Shown here in pieces: positions 27,225-36,406 of a stretch of DNA of 64,000 nucleotides. The notes beneath the pieces were generated by a model. It ran no database searches, was not told the origin of the DNA, and worked only from the letters and a program-made list of their open reading frames with translations. The position numbers and the translations under genes were made by a program. The number at the start of each line of letters is the position of its first letter. The first letter of the stretch is position 1. The stretch covers positions 1-64,000 of the forward strand of contig CANRPO010000016.1 of assembly GCA_947632515.1 (NCBI GenBank), written 5' to 3'. This DNA comes from an uncultured Lachnospiraceae bacterium. Lineage in GTDB: Bacteria; Bacillota; Clostridia; Lachnospirales; Lachnospiraceae.

Positions 27225-28007
27225 TTAGATTACGTGTTTTTCCTTCAGCTTGCCCACAATGTAGCTTACAGACTCATCGGGATCGAGCGCAACCTTCTCG
27301 CCGGCGCCTTTTCTCACCTTGTCAGAGGCCTTCGCGATCTTAGTCGGCGAACCCTTCAAACCTATGTTGGAGTCGTCCACATCCTTCAGATCCGCTCTGC
27401 CCCAGACGGTGATCTCTTTCTTGTATGCGTCGAAAATGCCGCCCGGGGTCATGTAACGGGGCTCGTTCAGCTCGGACAGCGCCGTGATCAGACAGGGCAT
27501 CTTGGCCTTGACAACATGGTATCTGTCCTCATACTGACGCTCAACGATCACGCTGTCGCCCTCGATTTTAATGTTCTGCGCATAAGAGATGACAGGGATA
27601 TTCAAATGCTCGGAAATCTGCGGACCTACCTGCGCGGTATCTCCGTCGATTGCCTGACGTCCCGTGATGATCAGATCATACTCCAGATTTCTGATCGCGC
27701 CGGCGATGGTCGTGGAAGTCGCCCATGTGTCCGCGCCGCCAAGCACTCTGTCGGTCACGAGAATGCCGTTGTCCGCGCCCATGGCCATCGCCTCGCGAAG
27801 TACCTCCTCCGCCTTGGGAAGACCCATCGTTACCACTGTGACTTCCGCGCCGTACTGATCCTTTAATCTGAGCGCCGCCTCCAAGCCGGCTTTATCGTCC
27901 GGGTTCATGATCGTGAGCATCGCGCCTCTGTCGAGTGTTCCGTCCGGATTAAACTTAACGCCGCCCTTTGTATCAGGAACCTGTTTAATACAAACAACAA
28001 TTTTCAT
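27225..28007 (-). CDS. etfB: Electron transfer flavoprotein, beta subunit
   Basis: A 260-residue beta subunit with the typical start MKIVVCIKQVPDT and the EtfB signature region around VERQYEDRYHVVKAKMPCLIT. The segment TKGGVKFNPDGTLDRGA is of the clostridial bifurcating type, where EtfB binds the NADH-oxidising FAD. It lies 48 bp after bcd and 64 bp before etfA, with AAGGAG in front. Confidence 0.96.
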   Translation of the reverse strand: MKIVVCIKQVPDTKGGVKFNPDGTLDRGAMLTIMNPDDKAGLEAALRLKDQYGAEVTVVTMGLPKAEEVLREAMAMGADNGILVTDRVLGGADTWATSTTIAGAIRNLEYDLIITGRQAIDGDTAQVGPQISEHLNIPVISYAQNIKIEGDSVIVERQYEDRYHVVKAKMPCLITALSELNEPRYMTPGGIFDAYKKEITVWGRADLKDVDDSNIGLKGSPTKIAKASDKVRKGAGEKVALDPDESVSYIVGKLKEKHVI

Positions 28008-28055
28008 TGTATTTCTCTCCTTATATTTATATGATTCTTACTATTTGTCTACCTG

Positions 28056-29222
28056 TTATTTCAACAATGCGCCGGAGATGACCATGCGCTGAACCTCGCT
28101 TGTTCCCTCGTAGATCTCCGTGATCTTAGCGTCGCGCATCATACGTTCCACATCGTACTCTCTGATATAACCGTAACCGCCGTGGAGCTGAACCGCCTTG
28201 GTCGTCACTTCCATAGCGACCTCCGCCGCGTACAGCTTCGCCATCGCCGCCTCCACGGAGTAGGAGATCTTCGGGTTGGCGGCGTATTCCGCCTTCTTCA
28301 TGGCCGCCTTGTACACAAGCATCTGCGCGGCCTGCACTTTGGTCGCCATATCCGCTAACTGGAACTGCGTGTTCTGGAATGCGCCGATGGTTCTGCCGAA
28401 CTGTTTTCTCTCCTTCACGTACTCGACAGTCGTCTCCAGAGCGCCCTCCGCCAAGCCCAGCGCCTGTGCGGCGATACCGATACGTCCGCCGTCCAGCGTG
28501 TGCATGGCGATGTTGAAACCTTTGCCCTGCTGTCCAAGCAGATTTTCTTTCGGGATGCGGCAGTCCGTGAAGATCAGCTCATATGTAGAAGAACCGCGGA
28601 TACCCATCTTTTTCTCCTTCGTGCCGAAGGTAAAGCCGGGCGTTCCCTTCTCCACGATGAAAGCGGAGATCTCTTTCTGCATCCTGCCGCGTTTCTCCAC
28701 CATGCCCGTGATCGCAAAGATCACATACACATCGGCCTCTTTGCCGTTGGTGATAAAGCACTTGGAACCGTTCAGCACCCACTCGTCTCCGTCCGGCACG
28801 GCCTTGGTCTGCTGTCCCTGTGCGTCCGTTCCGGCGCCGGGCTCGGTCAGACCGAATGCGCCCAGTTTCTCGCCCTTTGCAAGGGGAATCAGATACTTCT
28901 GTTTCTGCTCTTCCGTACCGTAGGTCATGATCGGATCGCAGCAGAGGGATGTGTGCGCGGACACGATAACGCCTGTCGTGCCGCATACTTTGGAGAGCTC
29001 CTCCACACACATAACATAGGTCAAAGGATCACAGCCCTGTCCGCCGTACTCCTTCGAAACAGGGATTCCCAGGAATCCCAATTTTGCCATTTTCTCTACC
29101 GTCGCCCGCGGGAAAGTCTCTGTCTCGTCCACCTCCTGCGCAAGCGGCTTTACTTCTTTTTCAGCGAACTCTTTAAAGAGCGTTCTCGCCATTTCATGTT
29201 CTTTGCTTAAAGTAAAATCCAT
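28056..29222 (-). CDS. bcd: Butyryl-CoA dehydrogenase
   Basis: A 388-residue acyl-CoA dehydrogenase that reduces crotonyl-CoA to butyryl-CoA. It has the family signatures GAFGLTEPGAGTDA, RKQFGRTIGAFQ and QLHGGYGYIREYDVERMMRDAKI. The catalytic base is E372 in IYEGTSEVQRMV. Acts in the cytosol with EtfAB. Placement between hbd and etfB is the standard gut Lachnospiraceae order. A ribosome site GGAGGAATAGGAAATC precedes the ATG. Confidence 0.97.
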   Translation of the reverse strand: MDFTLSKEHEMARTLFKEFAEKEVKPLAQEVDETETFPRATVEKMAKLGFLGIPVSKEYGGQGCDPLTYVMCVEELSKVCGTTGVIVSAHTSLCCDPIMTYGTEEQKQKYLIPLAKGEKLGAFGLTEPGAGTDAQGQQTKAVPDGDEWVLNGSKCFITNGKEADVYVIFAITGMVEKRGRMQKEISAFIVEKGTPGFTFGTKEKKMGIRGSSTYELIFTDCRIPKENLLGQQGKGFNIAMHTLDGGRIGIAAQALGLAEGALETTVEYVKERKQFGRTIGAFQNTQFQLADMATKVQAAQMLVYKAAMKKAEYAANPKISYSVEAAMAKLYAAEVAMEVTTKAVQLHGGYGYIREYDVERMMRDAKITEIYEGTSEVQRMVISGALLK

Positions 29223-29257
29223 GATTTCCTATTCCTCCATATCTTTTAGTGGTCTGC

Positions 29258-30097
29258 CTATTTCGAATAATCAAAGAATCCAACGCCTGTCTTTCTGCCG
29301 AGTTTCTTCTCCTCGACCATCTTCCTGAGAAGAGGCTGCGGTGCATATTTATTGTCCTTTGTCTCATTGTGAAGAACTTCCATAATCGCAAGGCAGATGT
29401 CCAGACCGATCAGATCGCCCAGGTGCAGCGGCCCCATCGGATGGGATGCGCCCAGCTGCATCGCAACGTCGATGTCCTCAGCGGACGCCGTGCCCGCGTC
29501 AAGTACGCCGATCGCCTCGTTGATCATCGGGATCAGGATCCTGTTGACCACGAAACCGGGCGCCTCTTTGACCTGTACGGGAGTCTTGCCGATCTCCGTG
29601 GCGATGGCTGTGATCTTGTCAACCATATCCTGCGGGGTGTTCTCGCCTCTGATGACCTCCACCAGTTTCATTCTGTCCGCGGGGTTGAAGAAGTGCATAC
29701 CGATCATCGGTCTGTCTAAGCCTTCCCCGATCTTGGTGATGGAGAGAGAGGAGGTGTTGGACGCGAACATGCAGTCTTTCTTCACGATCCCCATAAGCTC
29801 CTTGAAGATCTGCTGCTTGATCTCCATCTTCTCCAGCGCGACCTCAATGATCAGATCGCAGTCTGTACAGATGCCGTTCAGACCCGTCGTGATCTTGCTC
29901 ATAACCTCGTCGGCCTTCTCCTTCGTGATCTTCTCCTTGCCTACCAGAAAATCCATATTCTTCTGAATCTTGGCCTTGCCGCCCTCCGCGTACTCTTCCT
30001 TGATGTCGCAGAGGCAAACCTCGTAACCGTCCGTCATGGCAAATGCCTGCGCAATACCGGAACCCATTGTCCCCGCGCCGATAACTCCAACTTTCAT
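29258..30097 (-). CDS. hbd: 3-hydroxybutyryl-CoA dehydrogenase
   Basis: A 279-residue NAD(P)H-dependent enzyme that reduces acetoacetyl-CoA to 3-hydroxybutyryl-CoA. The Rossmann motif GAGTMGSGIAQAF lies at residues 7-19, the catalytic His in MIGMHFFNPADRMKLVE, and the C-terminal dimer region contains HPMGPLHLGDLIGLD. Length is typical of the clostridial short form. It is 51 bp after crt and 35 bp before bcd. Confidence 0.97.
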   Translation of the reverse strand: MKVGVIGAGTMGSGIAQAFAMTDGYEVCLCDIKEEYAEGGKAKIQKNMDFLVGKEKITKEKADEVMSKITTGLNGICTDCDLIIEVALEKMEIKQQIFKELMGIVKKDCMFASNTSSLSITKIGEGLDRPMIGMHFFNPADRMKLVEVIRGENTPQDMVDKITAIATEIGKTPVQVKEAPGFVVNRILIPMINEAIGVLDAGTASAEDIDVAMQLGASHPMGPLHLGDLIGLDICLAIMEVLHNETKDNKYAPQPLLRKMVEEKKLGRKTGVGFFDYSK

Positions 30098-30148
30098 GAT
30101 ATATCCTCCTGTTTTTCCTTATGATATTGTTTATATAAGCCCTGAAAC

Positions 30149-30934
30149 CTATTTGTTTTGGAAAGGCTCTTTCACTTTCTCTTTATTTTTATCTAAGAAG
30201 AAAGCCATGCCGTACTTCTGATCTTCCGTCTCGAAACAGTCTCCGAACAGTTTCTCCTCGATCACGAGCGCCTCGTCCATATCCGCCTCCAAGCCGTCGT
30301 TGATGGCTTTCTTACAGTTGCGCACAGCAATCGGCGCGTTCTTCGCAATGCCGGCCGCCATCTTCTCCGCTGCCGCCATCAGCTCCGCCTGCGGGTATAC
30401 CGCGTTCACGAGTCCGATCCTGAACGCCTCGTCCGCCTTGATGTTCCTCGCCGTGTAGATCATCTGTTTCGCCATGCCGGGACCCACAAGTCTTGCGAGT
30501 CTCTGAGTGCCGCCGAAACCGGGCGTGATGCCAAGCCCAACCTCGGGCTGTCCGAATACCGCGTTCTCGGAGCAGATGCGGATGTCACAGCTCATGGAGA
30601 GCTCACAGCCGCCGCCCAGCGCGAAACCGTTGACCGCCGCGATGACCGGGATCGGGAACGTCTCGATCTTTCGAAACACATCGTTGCCCTTCTTGCCAAA
30701 AGCCTCGCCCTCCGCCTTGGTGAGCGTGCTCATCTCTCCGATGTCCGCGCCCGCCACGAAGGACTTCTCGCCTGCTCCGGTCAGGATCAGACATCTGATC
30801 TCATTCAGATCCACGCCGTCTAAGGTCTTATCCAACTCTTCCAATACGGTAGAGTTTAATGCGTTTAATGCCTTTTCACGGCTGATCGTGATGATGCCAA
30901 CCTGTCCTTTTACCTCATATAATACAAATTCCAT
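30149..30934 (-). CDS. crt: 3-hydroxybutyryl-CoA dehydratase (crotonase)
   Basis: A 261-residue enoyl-CoA hydratase family enzyme that dehydrates 3-hydroxybutyryl-CoA to crotonyl-CoA. The oxyanion hole segments are FVAGADIGEM and NGFALGGGCELSMSCDIR; the second catalytic Glu region is FGQPEVGLGITPGFGGTQRL. AGGAGA precedes the ATG. It is the second gene of the operon, 68 bp after thl. Confidence 0.97.
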   Translation of the reverse strand: MEFVLYEVKGQVGIITISREKALNALNSTVLEELDKTLDGVDLNEIRCLILTGAGEKSFVAGADIGEMSTLTKAEGEAFGKKGNDVFRKIETFPIPVIAAVNGFALGGGCELSMSCDIRICSENAVFGQPEVGLGITPGFGGTQRLARLVGPGMAKQMIYTARNIKADEAFRIGLVNAVYPQAELMAAAEKMAAGIAKNAPIAVRNCKKAINDGLEADMDEALVIEEKLFGDCFETEDQKYGMAFFLDKNKEKVKEPFQNK

Positions 30935-31002
30935 ACTTATCTCTCCTATTGTCTCTGTCCTCCCGGACAGTGCTTTTTATGCCCTCTGAACCGCTCTGCG
31001 CC

Positions 31003-32184
31003 TCAGTCGCGCTCCACGATGGTCGCGCAGCCCATGCCGCCGCCGATACAGAGCGTTGCAAGACCCTTCTTGGCGTCGCGTTTCTCCATCTCGTGAAGGA
31101 GCGTTACAAGGATACGGCAGCCGGATGCTCCTACAGGGTGTCCCAGCGCGATCGCGCCGCCGTTTACGTTGAGGACGTCGTCTTTGAAACCGAGATCCTT
31201 CTGTACTGCCAGGGACTGCGCCGCAAAAGCCTCGTTCGCCTCGATCAGGTCGAAATCGTCGATCTTCATGCCGGCCTTAGCCATTGCCTTCTGCGTTGCC
31301 GGTACGGGACCTACGCCCATGATCGCGGGATCTACGCCGCCCAGTGCGCCGGCCACAAAAGTCGCCATCGGCTTCACGCCCAGCTCCTTCGCTTTCTCCT
31401 CGCTCATCACAACGATCGCAGCCGCGCCGTCGTTGATGCCGGAGGCGTTGGCCGCCGTCACGATACCGTCGGGCTTGAACGCGGGACGCAGCTTGGAAAT
31501 GCTCTCCACGGTAACGCCCGCACGAGGGCCTTCGTCTGTATCTACAAGAACAGTCTCCTTTTTCTTCTTCACCTCCACGGGAACGATCTCGTCCTTAAAC
31601 TTGCCCTCCGCGCGGGCCTTCTCACATTTCTGCTGGGACCATGCGGCGAACTTGTCCAGATCCTCTCTCGTAAAACCGTATTTCTCGACCACATTCTCCG
31701 CCGTGATACCCATATGATAATTGTTAAACGCATCCCACAGCGCATCGTTCACCATGGTATCTACCAGAGTCGCGTTGTTCATTCTGTATCCGTAACGTCC
31801 CTGCATCGCCGCGTAGGGAGCCATGGACATATTCTCCATACCGCCGGCCACTACCACGTCGGCGTCGCCCGCCTGGATCATCTGTGCAGCCATGTTGACA
31901 CAGTTAAGACCGGAACCGCAGACTACGTTCACCGTCACCGCAGGCGTGGTGACCGGCAGTCCCGCATTGATGGATGCCTGACGCGCTACGTTCTGACCCA
32001 GACCCGCCTGGATAACGCATCCCATATATACATGATCAACAGCATCCGCAGGCACTCCCGCTCTCTTCAATGCCTCTTTGATTACGATAGAACCGAGCAC
32101 CGGCGCCGGCGTCGTACTAAGCGCACCGCCCATAGTACCGATAGCCGTACGGCAGGCTCCCGCCAAAACTACTTTTTTTGCCAT
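31003..32184 (-). CDS. thl: Acetyl-CoA acetyltransferase (thiolase)
   Basis: A 393-residue thiolase that joins two acetyl-CoA to acetoacetyl-CoA, the first step of butyrate synthesis. The active-site residues are C89 ([10 protein letters not shown]), H349 ([10 protein letters not shown]) and C379 (LCIGGGMG). ATG 32184 follows GGAGGG; the longer frame upstream reaches into promoter sequence and is rejected. First gene of the six-gene butyrate operon. The enzyme for the last step (butyryl-CoA:acetate CoA-transferase or ptb-buk) is not in the window. Confidence 0.97.
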   Translation of the reverse strand: MAKKVVLAGACRTAIGTMGGALSTTPAPVLGSIVIKEALKRAGVPADAVDHVYMGCVIQAGLGQNVARQASINAGLPVTTPAVTVNVVCGSGLNCVNMAAQMIQAGDADVVVAGGMENMSMAPYAAMQGRYGYRMNNATLVDTMVNDALWDAFNNYHMGITAENVVEKYGFTREDLDKFAAWSQQKCEKARAEGKFKDEIVPVEVKKKKETVLVDTDEGPRAGVTVESISKLRPAFKPDGIVTAANASGINDGAAAIVVMSEEKAKELGVKPMATFVAGALGGVDPAIMGVGPVPATQKAMAKAGMKIDDFDLIEANEAFAAQSLAVQKDLGFKDDVLNVNGGAIALGHPVGASGCRILVTLLHEMEKRDAKKGLATLCIGGGMGCATIVERD

Positions 32185-32279
32185 CTTCTTTCCCTCCATT
32201 GTGGTGTTGATTCGTGACTGAATCCTTGATTTTCCGTGGCCGACAAAGATTGTTATTTTTTTGTCATTGTCCGCAATTC

Positions 32280-32756
32280 CTATTGTATCATAGAGGCATT
32301 GTTTTTGCAATGCTTTTCTACCTCCGGATCGCGCAATTCGCGGACGCGCCTCCACTCCTTCGTTCCCTCCACTTTCGCCGCCTCGCTGCGGTTGCGGTAG
32401 AGGAATTTGGTAAGCTCGTAACAGTCCACCCAGATCTCATTGTTCCCCTCCTTCTGCGACTCGTCAAAGATAAGCTGCAGCCCCCAGTGAAGGTGCACTG
32501 TCTCTATGTTATTTACGTTCTCCTTCGCGCTGTATCCGGTGTGTCCCATATAGCCGATCACATCGCCCGCCGTCACCACGCCGCCTTCCTTAAGTCCTTC
32601 CGCATAAGGATAGTTCTGCCGCAAATGGGCGTAATAATAGTAGCGTTTGCCGTCAAAACTGCGGATGCCGATGCGCCAGCCGCCGTACTGGTTCCAGCCA
32701 AGCGCCTCCACAACGCCGGACTCGACCGCGATGATCGGCGTGCCGATTGAAATAAA
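32280..32756 (-). pseudogene. M23 family metallopeptidase, N-terminally truncated by prophage insertion
   Basis: The frame keeps the C-terminal part of a LytM/M23 peptidase: GTPIIAVESGVVEALGW, YYYYAHLRQNYPY and the second zinc motif HLHWG. The N-terminal part with the first metal-binding HxGxD motif is missing. Homology begins at about 32,747-32,755, and the few codons before it (MAWPSLYF) do not fit the family. From memory, related Lachnospiraceae proteins run SHLGHDMM...GTPIIAVESG, so the break falls just before GTPII. The missing half should lie beyond the right end of the prophage. Without the first zinc ligands the fragment cannot be active. Confidence 0.85.
32282..32310 (-). promoter_or_regulatory. 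Promoter of the butyrate operon
   Basis: On the minus strand TTGCAA (32310-32305), 17 nt, TACAAT (32287-32282), giving a leader of about 90 nt before thl. Both boxes lie inside the last codons of the truncated M23 gene, so the promoter was embedded in the 3' end of that gene. Confidence 0.75.
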
Positions 32757-32765
32757 ATATAGAGA
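32740..32765. other. Predicted left attachment junction (attL) of the prophage
   Basis: Host M23 coding sequence ends at about 32,747-32,755. To the right the sequence turns AT-rich and carries phage accessory genes. The exact core cannot be fixed without the right junction, which should repeat a short part of this segment. There is no tRNA gene here, so integration is into a protein gene. Confidence 0.5.
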
Positions 32766-32812
32766 GGGCCAAGCCAAACCTGATCCCCTCTATTTATCCG
32801 TTACAAGCGCTT

Positions 32813-32836
32813 GCATATACAGTTCTCTGCATATAC
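32813..32836. repeat. Short hairpin similar to one at 52366-52391
   Basis: GCATATACAG and CTGCATATAC flank a 4-nt loop. In RNA of the minus strand this forms a 10-bp stem with two G-U pairs. The same design recurs 19.5 kb away in the gap before the scaffold gene. It may be a prophage processing or termination signal after the MORN-like gene (ends 32868). Confidence 0.5.
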
Positions 32837-32867
32837 CGGCCGTTTTGATTTACTGTTATGTATTCTT

Positions 32868-34157
32868 TTATTGAACTAAGAACTGCTCTTTATAATCCGA
32901 AAATCCTTTATCTGTCAGTATAGAATCAATATCCGCTTTTTCAAGTTCATTTTGGAAATCCCGCTCCTTTTCATGATCAGGCTTGCCATCTGAAAACGAA
33001 CCTTCATAATACATATATGTCGTATCTGGTTCTCTGGTGATGTACCAAGCGCCATATGAGTCATCATCAAATTGTCCGTTTTTAAATCTCCCTTGATATA
33101 TCGTCCGTACCACAGGCTCTTCTGCCTGTCCCTCCAGTTCTTCGCCGACAAAGTATTTGATCAGATAGGCATACCCACTGTCATCATTATAAAAACCGTC
33201 CGCCGTCCGCCCATTATAATAACTTATCAATTGCTCATTCACATAAGGTATAAATACATCATATGTCAAAATTTGTGTCTTTTCATAACCGTCTAATGAA
33301 ATGCCCTGCGCATAATCACCTGTCTTCTTATATATCCATGTTTCACCGGTTCTGTAATCTCCTTCATCTACCCGATCAGCAACCTGCCATGTTCCGTCTC
33401 TTTCATCTGAAATCCGTCTATAACTGAATAATGCCCCATCATTATAAATGCCTTCAAATATACATTCTAATTTTCCATTGGTATAGATATTCAAAACACA
33501 CTTCCCATACCATTGGTAGTTATCATTATACTGTCCAAGAAAAAAGACTTCGGAATCTCCTTCCTGATAGCCAGTTATGAATGTTTGGTTACACAAATCA
33601 TCGCTACTGTATTTTTGGTCATCCTCTACACCATCAGCCACATACACAAATTCTCGGAATTTGCTGTTCACAGTAGGCTCATTATGCACCAGTTCATAAC
33701 TCGGTCGATATTCCTTCAGGAAGTTCACTTTCATAATCTCCTCATCCGCAGGCAAACCATTCGCTGAATCCCAATTGGCAATGTTGGTATATACATATTT
33801 ACTCAGATTATCTATTTTATCTTCCAACGCTTTAACATCTTCGCGCATATAAATATTATTATCTTCCAAGGCATCCAATCTTCCACCATGTTCACTTAGT
33901 GGTGTCAATACGGTCTTAAAAGCACCAAAAGCAACTACTACTATAGCAAAAAATTCTGCCAAAATAACAAGCCCTAACCTAACATTTTTAATACGTCCAT
34001 CTTTCTTTTTTACTTCTTCTAGGCTGTGTTCTATATTTTCTAAACGTTTATTCAATAATTCAAATTCTAAATTATTTGCAGAATTATTGTGCATCATTTG
34101 ACATGTCTTCCCATCATATGTAATTATATTGTCATATTTTGCTACCGCTTTCCTCAT
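32868..34157 (-). CDS. Membrane protein with coiled coil and MORN-like repeats (prophage accessory gene)
   Basis: A 429-residue protein. Residues about 30-55 are a coiled coil, a single membrane helix follows at about 60-85, then a second short coiled coil (95-120). The C-terminal 270 residues contain repeated Tyr/Gly-rich units similar to MORN motifs (GQYNDNYQWYGKC, YQGRFKNGQFDDD, YYEGSFSDGKPDHEK). A ribosome site GAAGGTG precedes the ATG. Base use is much more AT-rich than in the host genes. It is the gene next to the attachment site, a place where phages carry lysogenic-conversion or defence genes. Function unknown. Confidence 0.7.
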   Translation of the reverse strand: MRKAVAKYDNIITYDGKTCQMMHNNSANNLEFELLNKRLENIEHSLEEVKKKDGRIKNVRLGLVILAEFFAIVVVAFGAFKTVLTPLSEHGGRLDALEDNNIYMREDVKALEDKIDNLSKYVYTNIANWDSANGLPADEEIMKVNFLKEYRPSYELVHNEPTVNSKFREFVYVADGVEDDQKYSSDDLCNQTFITGYQEGDSEVFFLGQYNDNYQWYGKCVLNIYTNGKLECIFEGIYNDGALFSYRRISDERDGTWQVADRVDEGDYRTGETWIYKKTGDYAQGISLDGYEKTQILTYDVFIPYVNEQLISYYNGRTADGFYNDDSGYAYLIKYFVGEELEGQAEEPVVRTIYQGRFKNGQFDDDSYGAWYITREPDTTYMYYEGSFSDGKPDHEKERDFQNELEKADIDSILTDKGFSDYKEQFLVQ

Positions 34158-34370
34158 TTTATCACCTTCATACCAAAAGTCAATTACATGAGTCGTTTAT
34201 ATGATAGATTATCTTCACTTAAAGTCATGTCGAATATGGATTCCCATATTGCTCATTACATCTTTATTTTTTTACAAATTGTATCATCGAAAAGCATCAT
34301 TCTTGTATCAGATTTGTATCGTTTTTGCATCATTTTATGAACATTCTATGTTTGTTGCATAGATTCAACA

Positions 34371-34397
34371 GAAAAGCGCCGGTGAGCACCCCGGCGC
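34371..34397 (-). terminator. Terminator after the left ORF6N gene
   Basis: On the minus strand GCGCCGG (34397-34391) pairs with CCGGCGC (34382-34376), followed by TTTTC. It ends the unit that contains the ORF6N gene. The rest of the gap 34158-34446 is AT-rich and shows no gene. Confidence 0.75.
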
Positions 34398-34446
34398 CTG
34401 TTTATTCCTTATCACGCTAAATAATCTGGTATTCCTTTTTCATGTA

Positions 34447-35037
34447 TCACATCGCTTTTCTCACTTCCCGTGGATCCGCCGCGACAAACTGCAGCATATC
34501 CCGTCTGACGATCTCTACCGCCTCCAACGCCTGCTGCCGGCGGCGGTTGTACTCGTCTCTGGTCACGAACTTACTGCACTGCTCCAGAAGGACACGGACG
34601 CAGATCAGGTCATCTTTCACACGGTTGGCCGCTTCAATGATTCTGATGTTCTCCGGCGCGTCCACCACCAGTTCCCCGCGTTCTTCCATCTGTCTCTCCA
34701 GTGCCTGCTGCCTCTCTTTCGCCCGAAAGTAGAAGTCTACCAGATAATCGTAGACCTCCCATGCCTTATCCGTGTTGAGGGATTTGGCATGGAGCAGCGC
34801 CCCTTTCTCGGTCCAGAGGTAAAGTAATTTCACTTGCTTAAAGGAGGAGTGAAATTCACTTGTCCTTTTCATTTCCTTTAATTCATTTCCCGAAAGTTCT
34901 ATATAATGTTTGCCTATTTCAAATCTCTGTTTATTATATCTAAAATTATATTGTATAGTGCCAACATCTGTGCCATAAGCCTCTGCCAACTGCTTTGTCG
35001 TTAATACCCTGATTCCTTTTACTTCAATGATTTCCAT
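34447..35037 (-). CDS. ORF6N-domain phage antirepressor (copy 1)
   Basis: A 196-residue protein with an N-terminal ORF6N-type DNA-binding domain (residues 1-90, VLTTKQLAEAYGTDVGTIQYNF, FEIGKHYI, YLWTEKGALLHAKSLNT), followed by a helical coiled-coil C-terminus (AKERQQALERQME). From YLWTEKG to the end it is nearly identical to the protein at 59342-59944, while the first 80 residues differ strongly. ATG 35037 has GGAGGAAAA in front. Such proteins act as antirepressors or modulators of phage repressors. Confidence 0.8.
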   Translation of the reverse strand: MEIIEVKGIRVLTTKQLAEAYGTDVGTIQYNFRYNKQRFEIGKHYIELSGNELKEMKRTSEFHSSFKQVKLLYLWTEKGALLHAKSLNTDKAWEVYDYLVDFYFRAKERQQALERQMEERGELVVDAPENIRIIEAANRVKDDLICVRVLLEQCSKFVTRDEYNRRRQQALEAVEIVRRDMLQFVAADPREVRKAM

Positions 35038-35118
35038 AAAAATTTTCCTCCAATCTTTTAATTGCAGGAAATTTCCAAACATAGTATAATATTTACGCAG
35101 GGAAACTTCTCTGTATGT

Positions 35119-35160
35119 AATAGAGCGTTTACTACTTTCTCAGGGCGGTAACGCTCTATT
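35119..35160. repeat. 11-bp perfect inverted repeat at the end of the RHH gene
   Basis: AATAGAGCGTT (35119-35129) and AACGCTCTATT (35150-35160) flank a 20-nt loop. The right arm contains the stop codon of the RHH gene. It could be a terminator stem (T-rich on the plus side) or an operator between the RHH and ORF6N genes. Confidence 0.6.
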
Positions 35161-35332
35161 CTTTTATCTCTGACCTTAATTTTTGTATCCCTCTCCGTAT
35201 CCCTTCTGTTTTCGCTATATTTTCTTGTTTGCAATAACTATCAAGGATTTCTTTTGTCTCCAGATCCAGCCGAACGTGTATGGGATTAGATTTCGGATTC
35301 TCAATTTTAGGTCTGCCTGTTCGTGGACTCAC
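35156..35332 (-). CDS. Small ribbon-helix-helix protein
   Basis: A 58-residue protein starting at GTG 35332, which has GAGGTG five bases upstream. The opening SPRTGRPKIENPKSNPIHVRLDLETKEILDSYC is typical of small CopG/Arc-like proteins of Firmicutes mobile elements, with a beta strand (NPIHVRLD) followed by two helices. Probably a DNA-binding regulator. It may control itself and the adjacent ORF6N gene. The ATG at 35359 lacks a ribosome site. Confidence 0.65.
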   Translation of the reverse strand: MSPRTGRPKIENPKSNPIHVRLDLETKEILDSYCKQENIAKTEGIRRGIQKLRSEIKE

Positions 35333-35410
35333 ACTTTCACCTCGCTTTCCGTAGTCCATAAATATATTATTTCATGTAGCCCAAAAAGTCAAGCACTTTT
35401 TTACTTCTTC

Positions 35411-35424
35411 TGTTGCGACGTCGC
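35411..35424. repeat. Half copy of the prophage palindrome
   Basis: TGTTGCGACGTCGC followed by CGATCG instead of AACA. It lies between the membrane protein gene and the RHH gene, not in a gene. Confidence 0.7.
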
Positions 35425-35477
35425 CGATCGAGATGAAAGACTGAAAAAGAGATGGGGTAATCCATCTCCTAACAGCT

Positions 35478-36404
35478 TTATTCCTCTATGCTATTTCCAC
35501 TTGCACTATAACCGGTTTTCCTCAGTTCTTCTGTATTTTTATGGTGCATTTCTATTTGATACCTATTGCTTTCGTCTAATAACTCCTTTTCTGTTGAGTG
35601 GAGCCAGCCTATATATGTTAATATCACTAAAGTAAAAAGGACAACGTTCACTGAAATCCAATAAACATTTCCTGAAATCCAATTTCTTATACTCTTTTCA
35701 CTTTCATCTTTAAAGCGTACAATTTTTCCTATATACATAATCAATGAAATAACTGAATTGATTACGACTAAACCAATTATCAATGCTACTATAATAACTC
35801 TATATGCAGAAGCATGTCCTATATTCTCCAACACAGAACTCGAAAAAATCATTCCTCCAGTAAATGTCAAAACAATAGAAGCAAAGATTCCTAATATTGT
35901 TATGGAATCCCTTTGTAAGTTCTGCACTTTTTCCTTTACGGATCCTGAAATACGATCCATTTGCTTTAGCTTGTTCTGAGTTTCATTAACGGATATATTT
36001 ATATCAGATACTTTTCTTTCCAGATCCTTGATTTTATTATTATCTATTAAATAATAATTTATTCTCCCTATTTCCAAATTGATATAATCACACAATTTAT
36101 CTATCTGTTTAGTGATACATAAAAATTCGCTATTATCTGCCACGCTGCTTTTCTCTATATAGTCTCTTAATTCCAACATATTCAACGACAAGAAATCTAA
36201 CGAATACCTACCATCGTTCTTAAACATATCAGAAATAAGCGTGAATAAATCAGGTTCACAGTGTTCAAAACCATCAGTGTATATATCATCACGTAATTCG
36301 ATTGCTATCACTTTATAGTCGCACTCTTGTAATAATTTTTCCGCCATTGCTCTAATGCGATTTTCCAGCATCTCTTGTCTACGTGTTTTCTCATTTCGCA
36401 ACAT
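35478..36404 (-). CDS. Membrane protein, candidate toxin of a Panacea-type pair
   Basis: A 308-residue protein. The N-terminal 130 residues are soluble, followed by a coiled coil (about 125-160, KIKDLERKVSDINISVNETQNKL) and four membrane helices in two pairs: about 165-185, 195-220, then 245-270. No named family is recognised. It starts 2 bp after the stop of the DUF4065 gene, so they are co-translated. DUF4065 (Panacea) antitoxins are known to pair with many unrelated toxins, including membrane-acting ones; by that rule this protein is the likely toxin or effector. It is AT-rich and unlike the phage structural genes in base use. Confidence 0.65.
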   Translation of the reverse strand: MLRNEKTRRQEMLENRIRAMAEKLLQECDYKVIAIELRDDIYTDGFEHCEPDLFTLISDMFKNDGRYSLDFLSLNMLELRDYIEKSSVADNSEFLCITKQIDKLCDYINLEIGRINYYLIDNNKIKDLERKVSDINISVNETQNKLKQMDRISGSVKEKVQNLQRDSITILGIFASIVLTFTGGMIFSSSVLENIGHASAYRVIIVALIIGLVVINSVISLIMYIGKIVRFKDESEKSIRNWISGNVYWISVNVVLFTLVILTYIGWLHSTEKELLDESNRYQIEMHHKNTEELRKTGYSASGNSIEE

Positions 36405-36406
36405 AA

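Noticed and set aside
26114-32184. Missing terminal enzyme of butyrate synthesis as an anomaly
   Set aside because: But, buk and ptb are usually encoded elsewhere in Lachnospiraceae genomes, so absence here is ordinary.
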